IMG/VR virus record: IMGVR_UViG_3300044632_001071
Coordinates: 1-25,142 of that record
Length of the DNA stretch: 25,142 nucleotides
Direction: 5' to 3' (one strand)
Source of the DNA: a virus
This document shows, one piece after another, positions 14,362 to 21,447 of this stretch (within the stretch, counting starts at the first letter, position 1; each line of letters begins with the position of its first letter). Below the pieces are notes generated by a model. It was not told where the DNA came from. It did not search any database and worked only from the letters and a program-made list of their open reading frames with translations. Both the position numbers and the translations under genes were made by a program.

Positions 14362-14639
14362 CGAGCCACGAATGCGGCAGCGGGATAATGCCGGGCATGG
14401 AGGAAGTGCAACTGCGGTGGGGCCCATGTGACGGTGACCGCGTGCAGGTCGATGGCACGGATTTGGAAATCCGCGTGCCTGTGGTAATGGGCGTGTGCTG
14501 CGAGGAACTTCCATCAAACATCGGGCGCGATGTCTACACGGAAGCGATCTACATCCCCGACAAGGCCGGAGTGTGGTGGTACAGCGGCCGGATGCGCTAC
14601 CGCGATGACGGTGGCGAAGCGTATTTCCATCCCGCGTGA
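14358..14639 (+). CDS. Small unknown phage protein with G-P-x-D-G motif
   Basis: This 93-residue protein starts at ATG 14358 (ATGA overlap). It contains L-R-W-G-P-C-D-G-D-R-V-Q-V, then I-R-V-P-V, a strand E-A-I-Y-I-P-D, and G-V-W-W-Y-S-G-R-M-R-Y. Small phage proteins with a G-G-P-x-D-G start and late Tyr-rich strands are common in early regions of actinophages and others, and their function is unknown to me. A second ATG at 14391 (M-P-G-M-E-E) is possible. Confidence 0.6.
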   Translation: MTSHECGSGIMPGMEEVQLRWGPCDGDRVQVDGTDLEIRVPVVMGVCCEELPSNIGRDVYTEAIYIPDKAGVWWYSGRMRYRDDGGEAYFHPA

Positions 14640-14661
14640 AAAACTGTGAGAGGATGACCGC

Positions 14662-15033
14662 ATGGGCAGCCATTCACGGCAAAAGGGCAAGGCAGGCGAG
14701 CGCGAAGCAGCCGCAGTTCTCCAGCAGCATTGGAACGCCAGCGAGGCGCGCCGAGCGCAGCAGTTCTGCGGTGCCGCCGGTGATGCCGATCTACTGGGCC
14801 TGCCGGGCCTGCATTGCGAGGTGAAGCGGTACGCGGCCATCGGCGCGCTGAAGTTTCTTGAGCAAGCCGAGCGCGACGCAACACCCGGAACCGTGCCATT
14901 TGTGATGATGCGCCAGGACGGGGACACCGAGTGGGCGGTGATGCTGCGCCCCAGCGACGCGCCCGAGTTTGCGCGCCGTGTGCTGGCGATGATTGCCGAG
15001 CGCGCGCCCATGAATGCGGAGCCGGAGCCTTGA
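14662..15033 (+). CDS. PD-(D/E)XK nuclease, Holliday-junction-resolvase-like
   Basis: This 123-residue protein starts at ATG 14662 with AGAGGA at about 14648-14653. The N-terminus S-R-Q-K-G-K-A-G-E-R-E-A-A-A-V-L has Glu13/Glu15 on a helix. It is followed by G-D-A-D-L-L-G-L-P-G (Asp43) and H-C-E-V-K-R (Glu53-x-Lys55), the full E, D, ExK active site. The size and motif order fit Hjc-like resolvases and phage putative PDDEXK endonucleases that process branched replication intermediates. Its stop overlaps the TTG start of the next gene. Confidence 0.8.
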   Translation: MGSHSRQKGKAGEREAAAVLQQHWNASEARRAQQFCGAAGDADLLGLPGLHCEVKRYAAIGALKFLEQAERDATPGTVPFVMMRQDGDTEWAVMLRPSDAPEFARRVLAMIAERAPMNAEPEP

Positions 15034-15785
15034 AAGTTGCGGCGATTAGCTGCACGCATTCGCCGCACACCCCAATGGCTACGCACCATTGGTTACTCAA
15101 GACTCTTGCCGATCTGAAAGGCATCACGCACTTTATCCACCTTGGTGATGTGTTCGAAGCCAGCGCAGCGAGCGTGCACCCCGACGAGGCTGGGCATTCG
15201 CTGCTAGACGAGTACAGGCACGCGGCCGCGTTCCTGAAATCGATCCGCGAGGTGTTGCCGCGCAAAGCACGGTGCCACATCACCGAGGGCAACCACGATG
15301 ACAATCTACGGAGCCAAGACCCCCGCCGCATCCCGCGTGCGTTGCGGGCCGTGGCAGACTTCATGCACGCCGAACCGTTTGCAACCGAAGCAAAGCGGTG
15401 GCATTGGACCCCATACCGCAAGGATCGGAACGGGTGCCTTGAGCTTGGCCCCATCGTGGCTACGCATGGTTTCGATGTGGGGCAGAACTCCGACGAACTA
15501 GAAGCCTTGCAGTTTTTCAACGCCACCGGCGGAGCGCCACACCGGCTGTTCATCCGCGGGCATACCCACCGCCCAGTTGCGCCAACGCAATGCAGGCGCA
15601 CCCGATCCATCCCGCTCCCCTACTGGTACGCGAACGCGGGCACCTGCGGCCCGCTTCAGCCTGGGTGGATGTCGCGCCGCGATACATCGCAATGGGGTAG
15701 CGCCATCATCGTGATCGATGTGGGCGAGCCCATGAGCCGCCGCCGTGGTCGCAACTGGGAAGCGCGGCTAGAGGTGATGCCGTGA
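15030..15785 (+). CDS. Calcineurin-like metallophosphoesterase with altered first metal motif
   Basis: This 251-residue protein is taken to start at TTG 15030, which overlaps the TGA of the nuclease gene; GGAG at 15018-15021 is spaced 8 bases away. The next ATG (15075) would delete the first strand. Motifs in order: I-S-C-T-H (8-10), L-G-D-V-F-E (38-43), G-N-H-D-D (87-91), A-T-H-G (144-147), R-G-H-T-H-R-P (176-182). The family normally has D-x-H first; here the Asp is Cys8. All other ligands are present. Phage members act on phosphodiesters in nucleic acids or nucleotides; the substrate cannot be told. Confidence 0.8.
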   Translation: MKVAAISCTHSPHTPMATHHWLLKTLADLKGITHFIHLGDVFEASAASVHPDEAGHSLLDEYRHAAAFLKSIREVLPRKARCHITEGNHDDNLRSQDPRRIPRALRAVADFMHAEPFATEAKRWHWTPYRKDRNGCLELGPIVATHGFDVGQNSDELEALQFFNATGGAPHRLFIRGHTHRPVAPTQCRRTRSIPLPYWYANAGTCGPLQPGWMSRRDTSQWGSAIIVIDVGEPMSRRRGRNWEARLEVMP

Positions 15786-16069
15786 AGGGCGATGAGTTCC
15801 GCACACGCATCGCTGGCCGGGTTTGGCGTGTGCGGTTTGAGCCTGCGCGCGTGATGGGAACCGATTGGGGCCGCTGCTGGCTACCTGCGGGCCGCCACCC
15901 GCTCATCCAAGTCCGGCGCGCCCTGCGAGGGCAGCGGGCGCTAGATGTGCTGGTGCATGAGTGCCTACACGCTGCACGGCCGGAGCTGGATGAGGCGGCC
16001 GTAGAGGCCACGGCGAGCGCCATCGCCCGCGCCCTGTGGCGAGCGGGCTACCGCAAGGTGGATGCGTGA
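15782..16069 (+). CDS. Small HExxH zinc-metallopeptidase-like protein
   Basis: This 95-residue protein starts at GTG 15782 (GTGA overlap). The motif V-L-V-H-E-C-L-H (His59, Glu60, His63) sits in a helix after a strand and is followed by A-A-R-P-E-L-D-E-A-A-V-E, where Glu71 or Glu75 could be the third ligand. This is the zincin core. SprT-like and other short phage HExxH proteins look similar. Peptidase activity is an inference from the motif; the substrate is unknown. It lies between a metallophosphoesterase and an HNH nuclease, so a DNA-metabolism link is more likely than lysis. Confidence 0.7.
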   Translation: MKGDEFRTRIAGRVWRVRFEPARVMGTDWGRCWLPAGRHPLIQVRRALRGQRALDVLVHECLHAARPELDEAAVEATASAIARALWRAGYRKVDA

Positions 16070-16416
16070 CCGAGCCCCGCCGCTTCCCACCCCGCCTGCG
16101 GATCAACGCGGGCAAGGCAGCCGCGCCCCGCGCCTGGGTGAATGCCCAGCAACGGCACGATGAGAAGCGCGGCACGGCCAGCCAGCGTGGCTATGGCGCA
16201 GCGTGGCGCAAGCTGCGGCTGGTGATCCTGAACGCTGAACCCCTGTGCCGCCATTGCCTGGCGCGGGGCGTGCCTGTGCCTGCGGTGGAGGTTGACCACA
16301 TCGTGCCCCTACGCGATGGCGGGGATAACGCGCGCGCGAACCTGCAACCGTTGTGTGGCGAGTGCCATGATCGGAAGACCATGCGCGACCTGATCGCGCG
16401 TAAGAAACTGGGCTAG
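16066..16416 (+). CDS. HNH endonuclease
   Basis: This 116-residue protein starts at GTG 16066 (GTGA overlap). The basic N-terminus leads to W-R-K-L-R, C-R-H-C (Cys61, Cys64), E-V-D-H-I-V-P-L-R-D-G-G (Asp77, His78), N-L-Q-P-L-C (Asn92) and C-G-E-C-H-D-R-K-T (Cys97, Cys100, His101). This is a complete HNH motif with a zinc-stabilising CxxC pair. Stand-alone HNH proteins next to terminase genes are known to assist cos cleavage and packaging in several phages. Only the non-coding repeat region separates it from terS, so the same role is likely. Confidence 0.9.
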   Translation: MTEPRRFPPRLRINAGKAAAPRAWVNAQQRHDEKRGTASQRGYGAAWRKLRLVILNAEPLCRHCLARGVPVPAVEVDHIVPLRDGGDNARANLQPLCGECHDRKTMRDLIARKKLG

Positions 16417-16434
16417 AGTTTTCAGGAAGTCGAA

Positions 16435-16694
16435 AAAGTGGCGTTTGCGTATCAGAAACGCCACAAATGGCGATTTTACGCTATAAACGGCATGGCGATT
16501 TTAGGCTGAAAACAAGGAAAGTGGCGTTTTTAGGCTAAAAAGGCCGTTTTGGGCGCGCGTTTTAGGTTTCCGGGGAATCGCAAAAGTGGCGTTTTTGGCC
16601 TGAAAACGCCATAAGTGGCGATTTTGGCCTGAAAACGGCATGGCGATTTTGACCTGAAAAGGCAGAAAGTGCCGTTTTTACGCTAAAAACGCCA
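16435..16694 (+). repeat. Array of dyad-symmetric 25-bp repeats arranged as a duplicated four-unit block
   Basis: Units start at 16439, 16468, 16493 and 16522, and again at 16587, 16616, 16641 and 16670; a degenerate unit lies near 16551. Every unit in the second block is exactly 148 bases after its counterpart. Each 25-mer begins TGGCG(T/A)TTT (TGCCG in the last), has a G/C-rich centre and ends AAAACG(C/G)CA or close to it, so it is an imperfect palindrome. Spacing is 29, 25, 29 in both blocks, with AAAG-like linkers. The sixth base follows the order T, A, A, T in both blocks. The best palindromes are units 1, 6 and 9. This looks like a protein-binding (iteron-like) array. Confidence 0.88.
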
Positions 16695-16700
16695 CTTTTA

Positions 16701-16736
16701 GGGTAGGGGGGGTGCGTTTTTGAGGGGAAAAGGGGG
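16701..16736 (+). other. G-rich tract, possible quadruplex
   Basis: G-runs of 3 (16701), 7 (16706-16712), 4 (16724-16727) and 5 (16732-16736) occur directly after the repeat array, all on the + strand. Four runs of three or more G within 36 bases meet the usual quadruplex rule, although one loop is long (11 bases). Confidence 0.5.
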
Positions 16737-16790
16737 TAGGACCAATGTTGGGATCGTCGCTCACGCGGCCAATAGTGCGTTATTGGGGGT

Positions 16791-16840
16791 GCTACGGGCC
16801 AGCCAGCCGCATTCCAAGCATGAAAATGTGCCCCCGTAGC
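16791..16840 (+). repeat. 8-bp inverted repeat with 34-base loop upstream of terS
   Basis: GCTACGGG (16791-16798) is perfectly complementary to CCCGTAGC (16833-16840), and the right arm is followed by CTTTT. This could be a weak terminator, a packaging-site arm, or chance. The loop contains no clear inner stem. Confidence 0.4.
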
Positions 16841-16910
16841 CTTTTCGTCATTAGGATGGCTGTGGGGCAATCGTAGCGATGCAGTCCCATAGTAATTACC
16901 CGGCAAAAAC

Positions 16911-17393
16911 ATGGCAAATCGAATGGGCCCAAGGCCCACACCCACTCACATCCTGAAACTTCGGGGCTCCGAGTTGGCCGCCCAGCGGGATGCGGAACCC
17001 GTGGGCAACACCGATGGAACGCCAACCATGTTCCCGCAGGTGATGGCGTGCGATATCGCGCGGAAGTATTTCGACCGGCTGGTGGATGACCTTCGCGGGT
17101 TGGGGCTGTACGCGGCCGAGGACTATGTGAGCCACAACCATTACGCCCTGGCAGCTGCCGAGTGGGAGAAGGCCGCAGCCATTGTGGAAACCGGCGGGCT
17201 CATTACCGATTCACCGCAGGGCAGGTATCAGAATCCAGCCATCAAGGTGCGCGATGCAGCGCGCGCCGAGGTTGCGCGGCTGTGCCGCGAGTTCGGCCTA
17301 TCCCCCGCCAGCCGCGTGGGCCTGCAATCATCGAAGAAAAAGGGCAATGCCGCGAGCGCCATTGAAAGCATCCTCAAAGCGAAGACCGCCTAA
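16911..17393 (+). CDS. terS: Terminase small subunit, P27 family
   Basis: This 160-residue protein starts at ATG 16911; ATG 16923 is an alternative and no strong ribosome site is visible for either. The opening M-G-P-R-P-T-P-T-H-I-L-K-L-R-G-S (residues 5-20) is the classic start of P27-family small terminases. It is followed by P-x-M, then a helical region with Y-F-D-R-L-V-D-D-L-R-G-L-G-L and a C-terminal stretch with E-F-G-L-S-P-A-S-R-V-G-L, also family-typical. It recognises the packaging site and feeds DNA to TerL. The 3' end overlaps the TerL start by 47 bases. Confidence 0.9.
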   Translation: MANRMGPRPTPTHILKLRGSELAAQRDAEPVGNTDGTPTMFPQVMACDIARKYFDRLVDDLRGLGLYAAEDYVSHNHYALAAAEWEKAAAIVETGGLITDSPQGRYQNPAIKVRDAARAEVARLCREFGLSPASRVGLQSSKKKGNAASAIESILKAKTA

Positions 17394-18987
17394 AGCCGCA
17401 ACCATTGCGGGTTTCAGCGCGGCCAAGACTGCGAGCAAGGGAGACTGGTTCGATGAGCGCGAGTGGGAACGCATCCGCGCGTTCTTCGGCGCGCTGACGC
17501 ATCAAAAAGGCACCTTCGCTGGCCAACCGTTTTCCCTGTTGCCCTGGCAGGAAGACTTCCTAGCCACCTTGTTGTGCTGGAAGCGCGCCGATGGGCGGCG
17601 CAGGTTCACCACCTGCTATGCGGAAATACCACGCAAAAATGGGAAAACGACATTGATGAGCGCGGTGTGTCTGTGGATGCTGCTGTGCGATTCCGAACCG
17701 GGCGCAGAGGTTTACTGCTGCGCCTCAAGCCGCGACCAAGCTGCGGTGTGTGGCGATAGCGCGCGGCAGATGATTCAGGCGAACGCCACACTTGCGGGCT
17801 TGGTGGATGTGTTTCGAAACACGATCACCTACGGGAACAGCAAACTTGAGATTCTGTCCAGCGATTCAGGGACCAAGCACGGCAAGAATCCGTCATGCAT
17901 CGTGTTCGATGAGTTGCATACCTACGACGCAAACGGGCGCGACCTGTATGACGCGATGGTGAGCGGCCAAGGTGCGCGCAGCCAACCGCTGAACCTGTCC
18001 ATCACCACCGCGGGTTCGGATCGGAACAGCCTGTGCTTTGAGTTGCACCAATACGCGGAGAAGGTGCGCGATGGGTTGGTGCAGGATTCCAAGTTCCTGC
18101 CCGTGCTGTTCGGCGCGCCGGTGGACGCGGATTGGACAAGCCCGAAAGTGTGGAAGCAAGCGAACCCCAGCCTGGGCGTGACCATCAGCGAAGAGTTCCT
18201 AGCGACCGAGTGCGCGAAGGCGAAGGAACTACCCGCCTACCAAAACACCTTCCGCACCCTGTACCTGAATCAATGGGTGGAGAGCAGGCGCGCATGGATC
18301 GGGTTTGACACTTGGGCCGCGTGCGCGGCGAAGGGAATCACCGAGGAAGCGTTAGCCGGGCGTGAGTGCTGGGCCGGGCTTGACCTGTCCACCACCACAG
18401 ACCTCACGAGCCTTTCGCTGGTGTTCCCTTCGGATGATGGGTTCATGGATGTGCTTTCCTATTCGTGGTGCCCGGAGGAAGGGATCAAGCGCCGCAGCCG
18501 GTTGGATCGCGCGCCATATCAAGTGTGGGCCGATCAAGGGTGGTTGCGGCCCACGCCAGGTGCGGTGGTGGACTATGACCACGTGGCCGAGTTCATCAGG
18601 CAACTGTGCAAGCGGTTTGATGTGAAGCGCGTTGCATTCGATCCGTGGGGCGCAACGCAACTAGCAACCGGGCTGTTGCGCGAAGGCGTGCCGATGGTGG
18701 AAGTGCGTCAAGGCTTCCGGTCACTTTCGGAACCGTCGAAGAAACTGGAAGCCTTGGTGCTATCCAAAAAACTGCGGCATCCTGACAATCCGCTGATAAA
18801 TTGGGCGGTGAGCAATACGGTCATTGACCAAGATGCTGCCGGGAACATCAAGGCCAGCAAAGAGGCAAGCACCGAGCGCATCGACCCGGTAGCGGCGTTG
18901 ATCAGCGCGCTAGCGGGTTGGATGTTTCAGGGTGAGGAACACATGGGGCCCAGCGTTTACGAAACCAAGGGAATCGAATGGCTCTAA
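17347..18987 (+). CDS. terL: Terminase large subunit (Terminase_1 family)
   Basis: This 546-residue protein is taken to start at ATG 17347 (M-P-R-A-P-L-K) after AGGG; the frame is open further upstream but lies within terS. The ATPase has Walker A P-R-K-N-G-K-T (95-101) and Walker B I-V-F-D-E (185-189), with I-T-T-A-G as the coupling motif. The nuclease domain has G-L-D-L-S (Asp346), A-F-D-P-W-G (Asp432) and R-I-D-P-V-A-A (Asp513), the three acidic ligands of the RNase H-like fold. The length is normal. It pumps DNA into the prohead and cuts it. It overlaps the portal gene by 10 bases. Confidence 0.95.
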   Translation: MPRAPLKASSKRRPPKAATIAGFSAAKTASKGDWFDEREWERIRAFFGALTHQKGTFAGQPFSLLPWQEDFLATLLCWKRADGRRRFTTCYAEIPRKNGKTTLMSAVCLWMLLCDSEPGAEVYCCASSRDQAAVCGDSARQMIQANATLAGLVDVFRNTITYGNSKLEILSSDSGTKHGKNPSCIVFDELHTYDANGRDLYDAMVSGQGARSQPLNLSITTAGSDRNSLCFELHQYAEKVRDGLVQDSKFLPVLFGAPVDADWTSPKVWKQANPSLGVTISEEFLATECAKAKELPAYQNTFRTLYLNQWVESRRAWIGFDTWAACAAKGITEEALAGRECWAGLDLSTTTDLTSLSLVFPSDDGFMDVLSYSWCPEEGIKRRSRLDRAPYQVWADQGWLRPTPGAVVDYDHVAEFIRQLCKRFDVKRVAFDPWGATQLATGLLREGVPMVEVRQGFRSLSEPSKKLEALVLSKKLRHPDNPLINWAVSNTVIDQDAAGNIKASKEASTERIDPVAALISALAGWMFQGEEHMGPSVYETKGIEWL

Positions 18988-20747
18988 TCGACATTCTCCG
19001 CCGCTACTTGGGGCCACAGCCGCCGCGCAGCGAGTACGAAGACAACACACCCATTGGGCAACCCGTTTCGGGTGCGGTGCAGTCCTATGTGTCTTCCTAT
19101 TCGTTCACCGGGTCGAACATCAACCCGCTTACCGCGATGGAGTCCCCAAGCGTGTACGCGTGCGTTCGCCTGATCGCGTCGAGCATTGCGAAGCTGGAGT
19201 GGCAGATTTTGCGCGAGACTCCGGAAGGCAAGGTGGTTGAACCAAACCACCCGCTAGCGAACCTGCTGAATGTGGAGCCGAATGAGGACACCAGCGCGCT
19301 GGTGTTCCGTGAAACGCTGCTAACCAATGCGCTGCTGACCGGAAACGGATACGCGTACATACAGCGCGATGCATCCGGGATGCCCGTTTCGCTTGAACTG
19401 CTGCGGCCTGACATGGTGCAGATGATGCGCGACGGTGCGAACCAGCCCTACATTCAGGTTTACACGGGCAACTACACCGGGAAGGATGCCGAGAAAAAGG
19501 CACGCCGCTTCCGCCCCTACGATGTGTTTCACCTGTGCGGCGCGTCATTTGAGGGGCTGCTGGGCATCGCTCCAATCCACCTGATGCGCGAAACCATCGG
19601 GCTGGAACTGATCGTGCAGGAGTTCGTTACCAAGTATTGGGCCAACAATGCGGTTCCATCCGGCACGCTATCCCTGCCCGGCAAACTGTCCCCCGAAGCA
19701 TCGCAGCGGCTACGCGAAGCCTGGCAGAAGGCCCACAACGCGCGCAACGCGGGCCGCGTGGCGGTGCTTGAGGATGGAATGTCGTACCAGCCGATGGCAT
19801 CGACGATGAAGGATGCCGATTTGGTAGCCATCCGCGAGTTCTGCCGCCAGCAGATTGCGGCGGCGTTCGGCGTGCCTGCGGCGCGCATCGGTTCCACCGA
19901 GGCGCAGAGCTACGCAAGCGCCGAGAGCGGTGATGCCCATCTAGTCAAGCACACACTTAGCAGCTGGGCCACCCGCCTTGAGCAAGAGGCCAGCCGAAAG
20001 TTGATCGTGCGAGGTGCGCCATTCTGCACACGGATTTCGTTTGATTCGATGCTGCGCGCAGAGATGGCGGTGAGGTTCAGCGCCTACAACACGGCGATCA
20101 TGTCCGGGCTGATGAGCCCGAACGAATGCCGCGCGCGTGAAGGTTTGCCAGCGGTTGCAGGCGGCGAGTCCATCCGCCTGCCGCTGAACACGGCCGCGCC
20201 GGAGCCCGCCGCTGGTGGCGTGCCCCCGGCCGAGCCTGTGTCCGCACCGGCCGAGGAAGTGCCCGCCAGCGTTGACCTGGCACCCGATGAAGTGCCCGAT
20301 AGCGTGGATGTTGATCCAGCCGAAGACGAGGCCGGAGACAATGCGAAAAAGTTGATCGCCATCCGCGCGGCGGTGGACGCGGTGCGCCCCGCCATCGAAA
20401 ACGCGTATGGCCGCCACCTGAACCGGGTTTCCGAATACCTGTTGAAGACGCGCACTCAAGCGAAGCTTGACCGCTGGGCACCGCCCATCGATTGCATCGC
20501 GGGTGACCTGCGCGACACCATCACCGGGCTTGGGCGCATCATGGGCGATGAGGGCAAGGCATCCGATGTGCTGAACGCGGCGCTGTTGCGCCACGCTCGC
20601 CACCTGCGCGGCGCTGTCGGGAAAATCGCGGCGCTGTCCGATACGGTCGATGGGTGGAAGCCGCTTCCGAGCGTGGCCACCACCGAACTGCTGGAAATGC
20701 TCGAGCATGAAATTATGCAAACGCCACTACTGGAGGGAAAGCAATGA
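18978..20747 (+). CDS. Portal protein, HK97 family, with long C-terminal extension
   Basis: This 589-residue protein starts at ATG 18978 with AAGGGAA upstream. The N-terminal region has N-P-L-T-A-M-E-S-P-S-V-Y-A-C-V-R-L-I-A-S-S-I-A (about 49-71), then L-L-T-N-A-L-L-T-G-N-G-Y-A-Y-I and L-R-P-D, and a later Q-Q-I-A-A-A-F-G-V-P-A-A-R-I-G. All of these are diagnostic for the HK97 gp3-type portal. The core ends around residue 410. A Pro/Ala/Glu/Asp-rich linker and a helical domain of about 140 residues then follow, which makes it longer than the about 420 residues of HK97 gp3. The extension may carry a scaffolding-like or protease-docking role; that is inference. Confidence 0.93.
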   Translation: MALIDILRRYLGPQPPRSEYEDNTPIGQPVSGAVQSYVSSYSFTGSNINPLTAMESPSVYACVRLIASSIAKLEWQILRETPEGKVVEPNHPLANLLNVEPNEDTSALVFRETLLTNALLTGNGYAYIQRDASGMPVSLELLRPDMVQMMRDGANQPYIQVYTGNYTGKDAEKKARRFRPYDVFHLCGASFEGLLGIAPIHLMRETIGLELIVQEFVTKYWANNAVPSGTLSLPGKLSPEASQRLREAWQKAHNARNAGRVAVLEDGMSYQPMASTMKDADLVAIREFCRQQIAAAFGVPAARIGSTEAQSYASAESGDAHLVKHTLSSWATRLEQEASRKLIVRGAPFCTRISFDSMLRAEMAVRFSAYNTAIMSGLMSPNECRAREGLPAVAGGESIRLPLNTAAPEPAAGGVPPAEPVSAPAEEVPASVDLAPDEVPDSVDVDPAEDEAGDNAKKLIAIRAAVDAVRPAIENAYGRHLNRVSEYLLKTRTQAKLDRWAPPIDCIAGDLRDTITGLGRIMGDEGKASDVLNAALLRHARHLRGAVGKIAALSDTVDGWKPLPSVATTELLEMLEHEIMQTPLLEGKQ

Positions 20748-21262
20748 CCGAAACACGCGCTAGCGGCACCGTCAAACCTTCAACAGATTTGAAGATTCGT
20801 GGTTATGCGGTGACATGGGAGCCGTACACAATGGGCCCCGATTCATGGGAGCGCATCGAACGATCCGCATTTGATGCGGCGCTAGAGTCCCCCGAGGATG
20901 TGGCTTTGCTTTGGAACCATGACACCAGCAAGCCGATGGCCCGCGTGCGCGCTGGGAACCTGCGAATCTTCACCGATGAAACCGGGCTTGGCTTTGAGGC
21001 CACTTTGCCCGATACAGCCGTGAGCCGCGACGCGGTTTCCCTGATCCGTTCCGGCGTGGTGAGCCAATGCTCTTTCGGGTTCCATGTGCGCGGCGAGCGT
21101 TATGAAAAGGCACCCGATGGGAAGCCGCTGCGCGTCATCACCGACGCGAACTTGGTGGAAATTAGCGCGGTGACATTCCCTGCGAACCCTGCCACCAGCG
21201 TGGAGGCGCGCAACGCGCAGCCCGCCGCGCGCAAGCGTTACTACCTGCCACCCGAGATGTAA
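20744..21262 (+). CDS. Prohead protease, HK97 gp4 family
   Basis: This 172-residue protein starts at ATG 20744 (ATGA overlap with the portal). Motifs: I-R-G-Y-A-V-T-W (18-25), L-L-W-N-H-D (His59), S-Q-C-S-F-G-F (Ser110) and L-V-E-I-S-A-V (Glu139), giving the Ser-His-acid triad of HK97-type (herpes-assemblin-like) proteases, followed by T-F-P-A-N-P-A. It cleaves the delta domain from the capsid protein during maturation. Of the two capsid proteins downstream only the second has an obvious delta domain. Confidence 0.93.
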   Translation: MTETRASGTVKPSTDLKIRGYAVTWEPYTMGPDSWERIERSAFDAALESPEDVALLWNHDTSKPMARVRAGNLRIFTDETGLGFEATLPDTAVSRDAVSLIRSGVVSQCSFGFHVRGERYEKAPDGKPLRVITDANLVEISAVTFPANPATSVEARNAQPAARKRYYLPPEM

Positions 21263-21266
21263 TCGG

Positions 21267-21300
21267 TTGCAATTCACCTGCGCGCCCTGATAATGGGCGC
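21267..21300 (+). promoter_or_regulatory. Candidate capsid-operon promoter with a palindrome around the -10
   Basis: TTGCAA (21267-21272, 4 of 6 to consensus) and GATAAT (21289-21294, 5 of 6) are spaced by 16 bases. The -10 lies in the 7-base centre of a perfect inverted repeat, GCGCCC (21282-21287) / GGGCGC (21295-21300). An operator-like palindrome at the -10 suggests regulation. The gap (185 bases) between protease and first capsid gene is one of the largest within the late genes. Confidence 0.5.
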
Positions 21301-21423
21301 AACTGAATACGGCCGCGCGCGTCCTAGTGATGCGCCGCCACCTGTAACGGTTTCCGTTCCGCCCTCGTGGCGCAACTGACCACGCGATTTCTCACCGAAT
21401 CCGCGAGGCTGTGCGCCATGCGC

Positions 21424-21440
21424 CCCTCGCTTTTTGAGGG
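21424..21440 (+). promoter_or_regulatory. Hairpin that sequesters the capsid-1 ribosome site
   Basis: CCCTC (21424-21428) pairs with GAGGG (21436-21440) around GCTTTTT. The GAGGG is also the Shine-Dalgarno sequence, 7 bases before ATG 21448. A 5-bp stem is weak, so it may tune translation rather than block it. Confidence 0.5.
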
Positions 21441-21447
21441 TTGAACT

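Larger units (their letters stand above)
16417..16910 (+). other. Long non-coding region between HNH gene and terS
   Basis: This is the only stretch over 300 bases without a credible gene. The left 280 bases carry the 25-mer repeat array, 16701-16736 is G-rich, and the right part (16741-16910) holds one long-range inverted repeat and the terS leader. I see no convincing promoter or short reading frame in it. The location next to packaging genes suggests a cos/pac site, an origin, or both. Confidence 0.75.

Noticed and set aside
16435-16694. CRISPR array
   Set aside because: The repeats are nearly contiguous (0 or 4 base linkers) and degenerate, with no unique spacers of constant length.
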